Below, piece by piece: positions 63,016 through 64,000 of a stretch of 64,000 nt of DNA. Origin of the DNA: Eggerthellaceae bacterium. Lineage in GTDB: Bacteria > Actinomycetota > Coriobacteriia > Coriobacteriales > Eggerthellaceae. The position numbers were made by a program, and so were the translations under genes. A model generated the notes under the pieces. The model worked only from the letters and a program-made list of their open reading frames with translations, did not search any database and had not been told where the DNA came from. Position 1 is the first letter of the stretch. Each line of letters opens with the position of its first letter. The stretch covers positions 1-64,000 of the forward strand of contig JAFUCC010000026.1 of the NCBI GenBank assembly GCA_017459925.1, in the 5' to 3' direction.

Positions 63016-64000
63016 CTACTCACCCAACCCTTCGTTGATCTGGCGAATCTTCTCGAGCACTTCTGCGGGCGTGGGAATGACGCCGCCCACGCGGCCGTAG
63101 AACTCGACGGGGGCGTTTCCTTCGACGACCAGGCGCACGTCGTCGATCATCTGGCCCATGTTCATCTCGACGGACAGGTAGGCCTTCGCCTTGCCGACCG
63201 TCTGCTTCAGCGCGTCAACCGGGAACGGCCACAGCGTGATCGGGCGGAACAGGCCCGCCTTGATGCCCTGCTCGCGTGCTGCGCGCACAGCCGAGCGCGC
63301 AATGCGCGACGAGGCGCCGAACGCGACGACAACGATGTCAGCGTCTTCACAGTCGACCTGTTCGGACATCTGCTCGGTGGCCTTGATGACGTCGTAGCGC
63401 TCGTAACGCTCCTTGTTCGATTTCTCGAGCAGTTCGGCGTCGAGGTACAGCGAGTTCGTAATGTTCTTCTTGCGCTCGTTCTTGTGGCCTGTAGTCGCCC
63501 ACGGCTTCTCGGGAAGGCTCGTGCGCGGCTCGGGCAGCGCGACAGGCTCCATCATCTGACCGAGCATGCCGTCACCCAAAATCATCACGGGCGTGCGGTA
63601 CTTATCAGCGACGTCAAAGGCGCCGTACGTGAGGTCGGCCATTTCCTGCACCGTGGAAGGCGCGTAGACGACCATCTGGAAGTCGCCGTGGCCAAGGGCG
63701 CGCGTGGCCTGCCAGTAATCGGACTGGGAAGGCTGAATGGAGCCGAGGCCCGGGCCGCCACGCTCGATGTTGATGATGAGGCACGGCAAATCGGAGCCGG
63801 CGATATAAGACACGCCCTCGCTCTTCAGGGAGATGCCGGGCGACGAAGACGACGTCATGACGCGAGCGCCTGCCGAAGCTGCGCCGTACACCATGTTGAT
63901 GGCCGCGATTTCGGATTCAGCCTGCAGGTACGTGCCGTTTTCTTTCGGCATGCGCTTGGCCATGTAGGCCGCAAGCTCGGTCTGAGGCGTGATGGGATAG
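63016..64000 (-). CDS. vorB: 2-oxoacid:acceptor oxidoreductase alpha subunit, 5' end missing
   Basis: Partial; the frame is open to the window edge, reading YPITPQTELAAYMAKRM before the first internal Met. Typical alpha-subunit sequence follows: LQAESEIAAINMVYGAA, TSSSSPGISLKSEG, RGGPGLGSIQPSQSDYWQ and GDGMLGQMMEPV, most like the VorB/KorA group. 1 nt before the beta subunit. A ferredoxin-type subunit is expected just outside the window. Confidence 0.9.
   Translation of the reverse strand, partial: YPITPQTELAAYMAKRMPKENGTYLQAESEIAAINMVYGAASAGARVMTSSSSPGISLKSEGVSYIAGSDLPCLIINIERGGPGLGSIQPSQSDYWQATRALGHGDFQMVVYAPSTVQEMADLTYGAFDVADKYRTPVMILGDGMLGQMMEPVALPEPRTSLPEKPWATTGHKNERKKNITNSLYLDAELLEKSNKERYERYDVIKATEQMSEQVDCEDADIVVVAFGASSRIARSAVRAAREQGIKAGLFRPITLWPFPVDALKQTVGKAKAYLSVEMNMGQMIDDVRLVVEGNAPVEFYGRVGGVIPTPAEVLEKIRQINEGLGE

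Overview
The window looks like the chromosome of an anaerobic, G+C-rich member of the Coriobacteriia, most likely the Eggerthellaceae. Pointers are an actinobacterial-type integration host factor (mIHF), a SpoVS homologue without other sporulation genes, a ferredoxin-dependent 2-oxoacid oxidoreductase, a CCG-type Fe-S protein paired with a flavoprotein, and Ser/Ala-rich lipoproteins. Genus and species cannot be fixed from the sequence alone. Almost everything is single-copy core genome, mostly on the minus strand. No insertion sequence, prophage, CRISPR array, rRNA or tRNA was seen.

Layout: 1-5 kb holds larE, divergent ribF, then a flavoprotein and an Fe-S partner. 4.5-8.5 kb holds a membrane protein, dut, nrdR, an SOS gene divergent from lexA, and hflX. 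8.5-30.5 kb is one long minus-strand run. In transcription order it is rpsO, pnp, dapB, dapA, rnj, ftsK, a RodZ-like gene, yajQ, rimO, pgsA fused to a cinA-type domain, recA, recX, rny, a GHKL ATPase, spoVS, miaB, miaA and dapF. This closely follows the Bacillus order rpsO-pnp-dapA-rnjB-ftsK-ymfM-pgsA-cinA-recA-rny-ymdB-spoVS-miaB. 30.6-38 kb holds recO, a PASTA protein, era, dgkA, ybeY, phoH, an unknown zinc-ribbon protein and a lipoprotein. 38-46 kb holds mtaB, dnaJ, hrcA, hemW, dusB, an unlisted 58-residue membrane protein, lepA, and rpsT on the plus strand. 46-60.4 kb holds holA, comEC, comEA, thiI, rpoZ, gmk, mihF and the pyrimidine genes pyrF, pyrD, pyrK, pyrC, pyrB and pyrR, with a secreted helical protein inserted between pyrC and pyrK. 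60.5-61.5 kb holds a lipid-anchored barnase-type RNase with its barstar. The window ends inside a 2-oxoacid:acceptor oxidoreductase operon.

Regulation readable from the sequence: three LexA boxes between lexA and its divergent neighbour; a LexA-type box inside the recA promoter; a NrdR-type box ahead of nrdR; a degenerate CIRCE ahead of hrcA; a PyrR-binding hairpin ahead of pyrR; structured leaders ahead of mihF and rpsO; and several good sigma-A promoters.

The most unusual features are (1) palindromic intergenic elements. Family A has six copies, each within 15 nt of a stop codon. Family B has three. One cloverleaf-like element lies between pnp and dapB, and a fourth short palindrome with an invariant loop occurs in two leaders. 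(2) The barnase/barstar pair keeps the catalytic residues at exact barnase spacing but shows linked changes at the interface. (3) A GHKL ATPase sits in the slot held by ymdB in Bacillus. (4) There is a PgsA-CinA fusion, an S20 protein with a 100-residue charged tail, and an SOS-controlled small membrane protein next to lexA.
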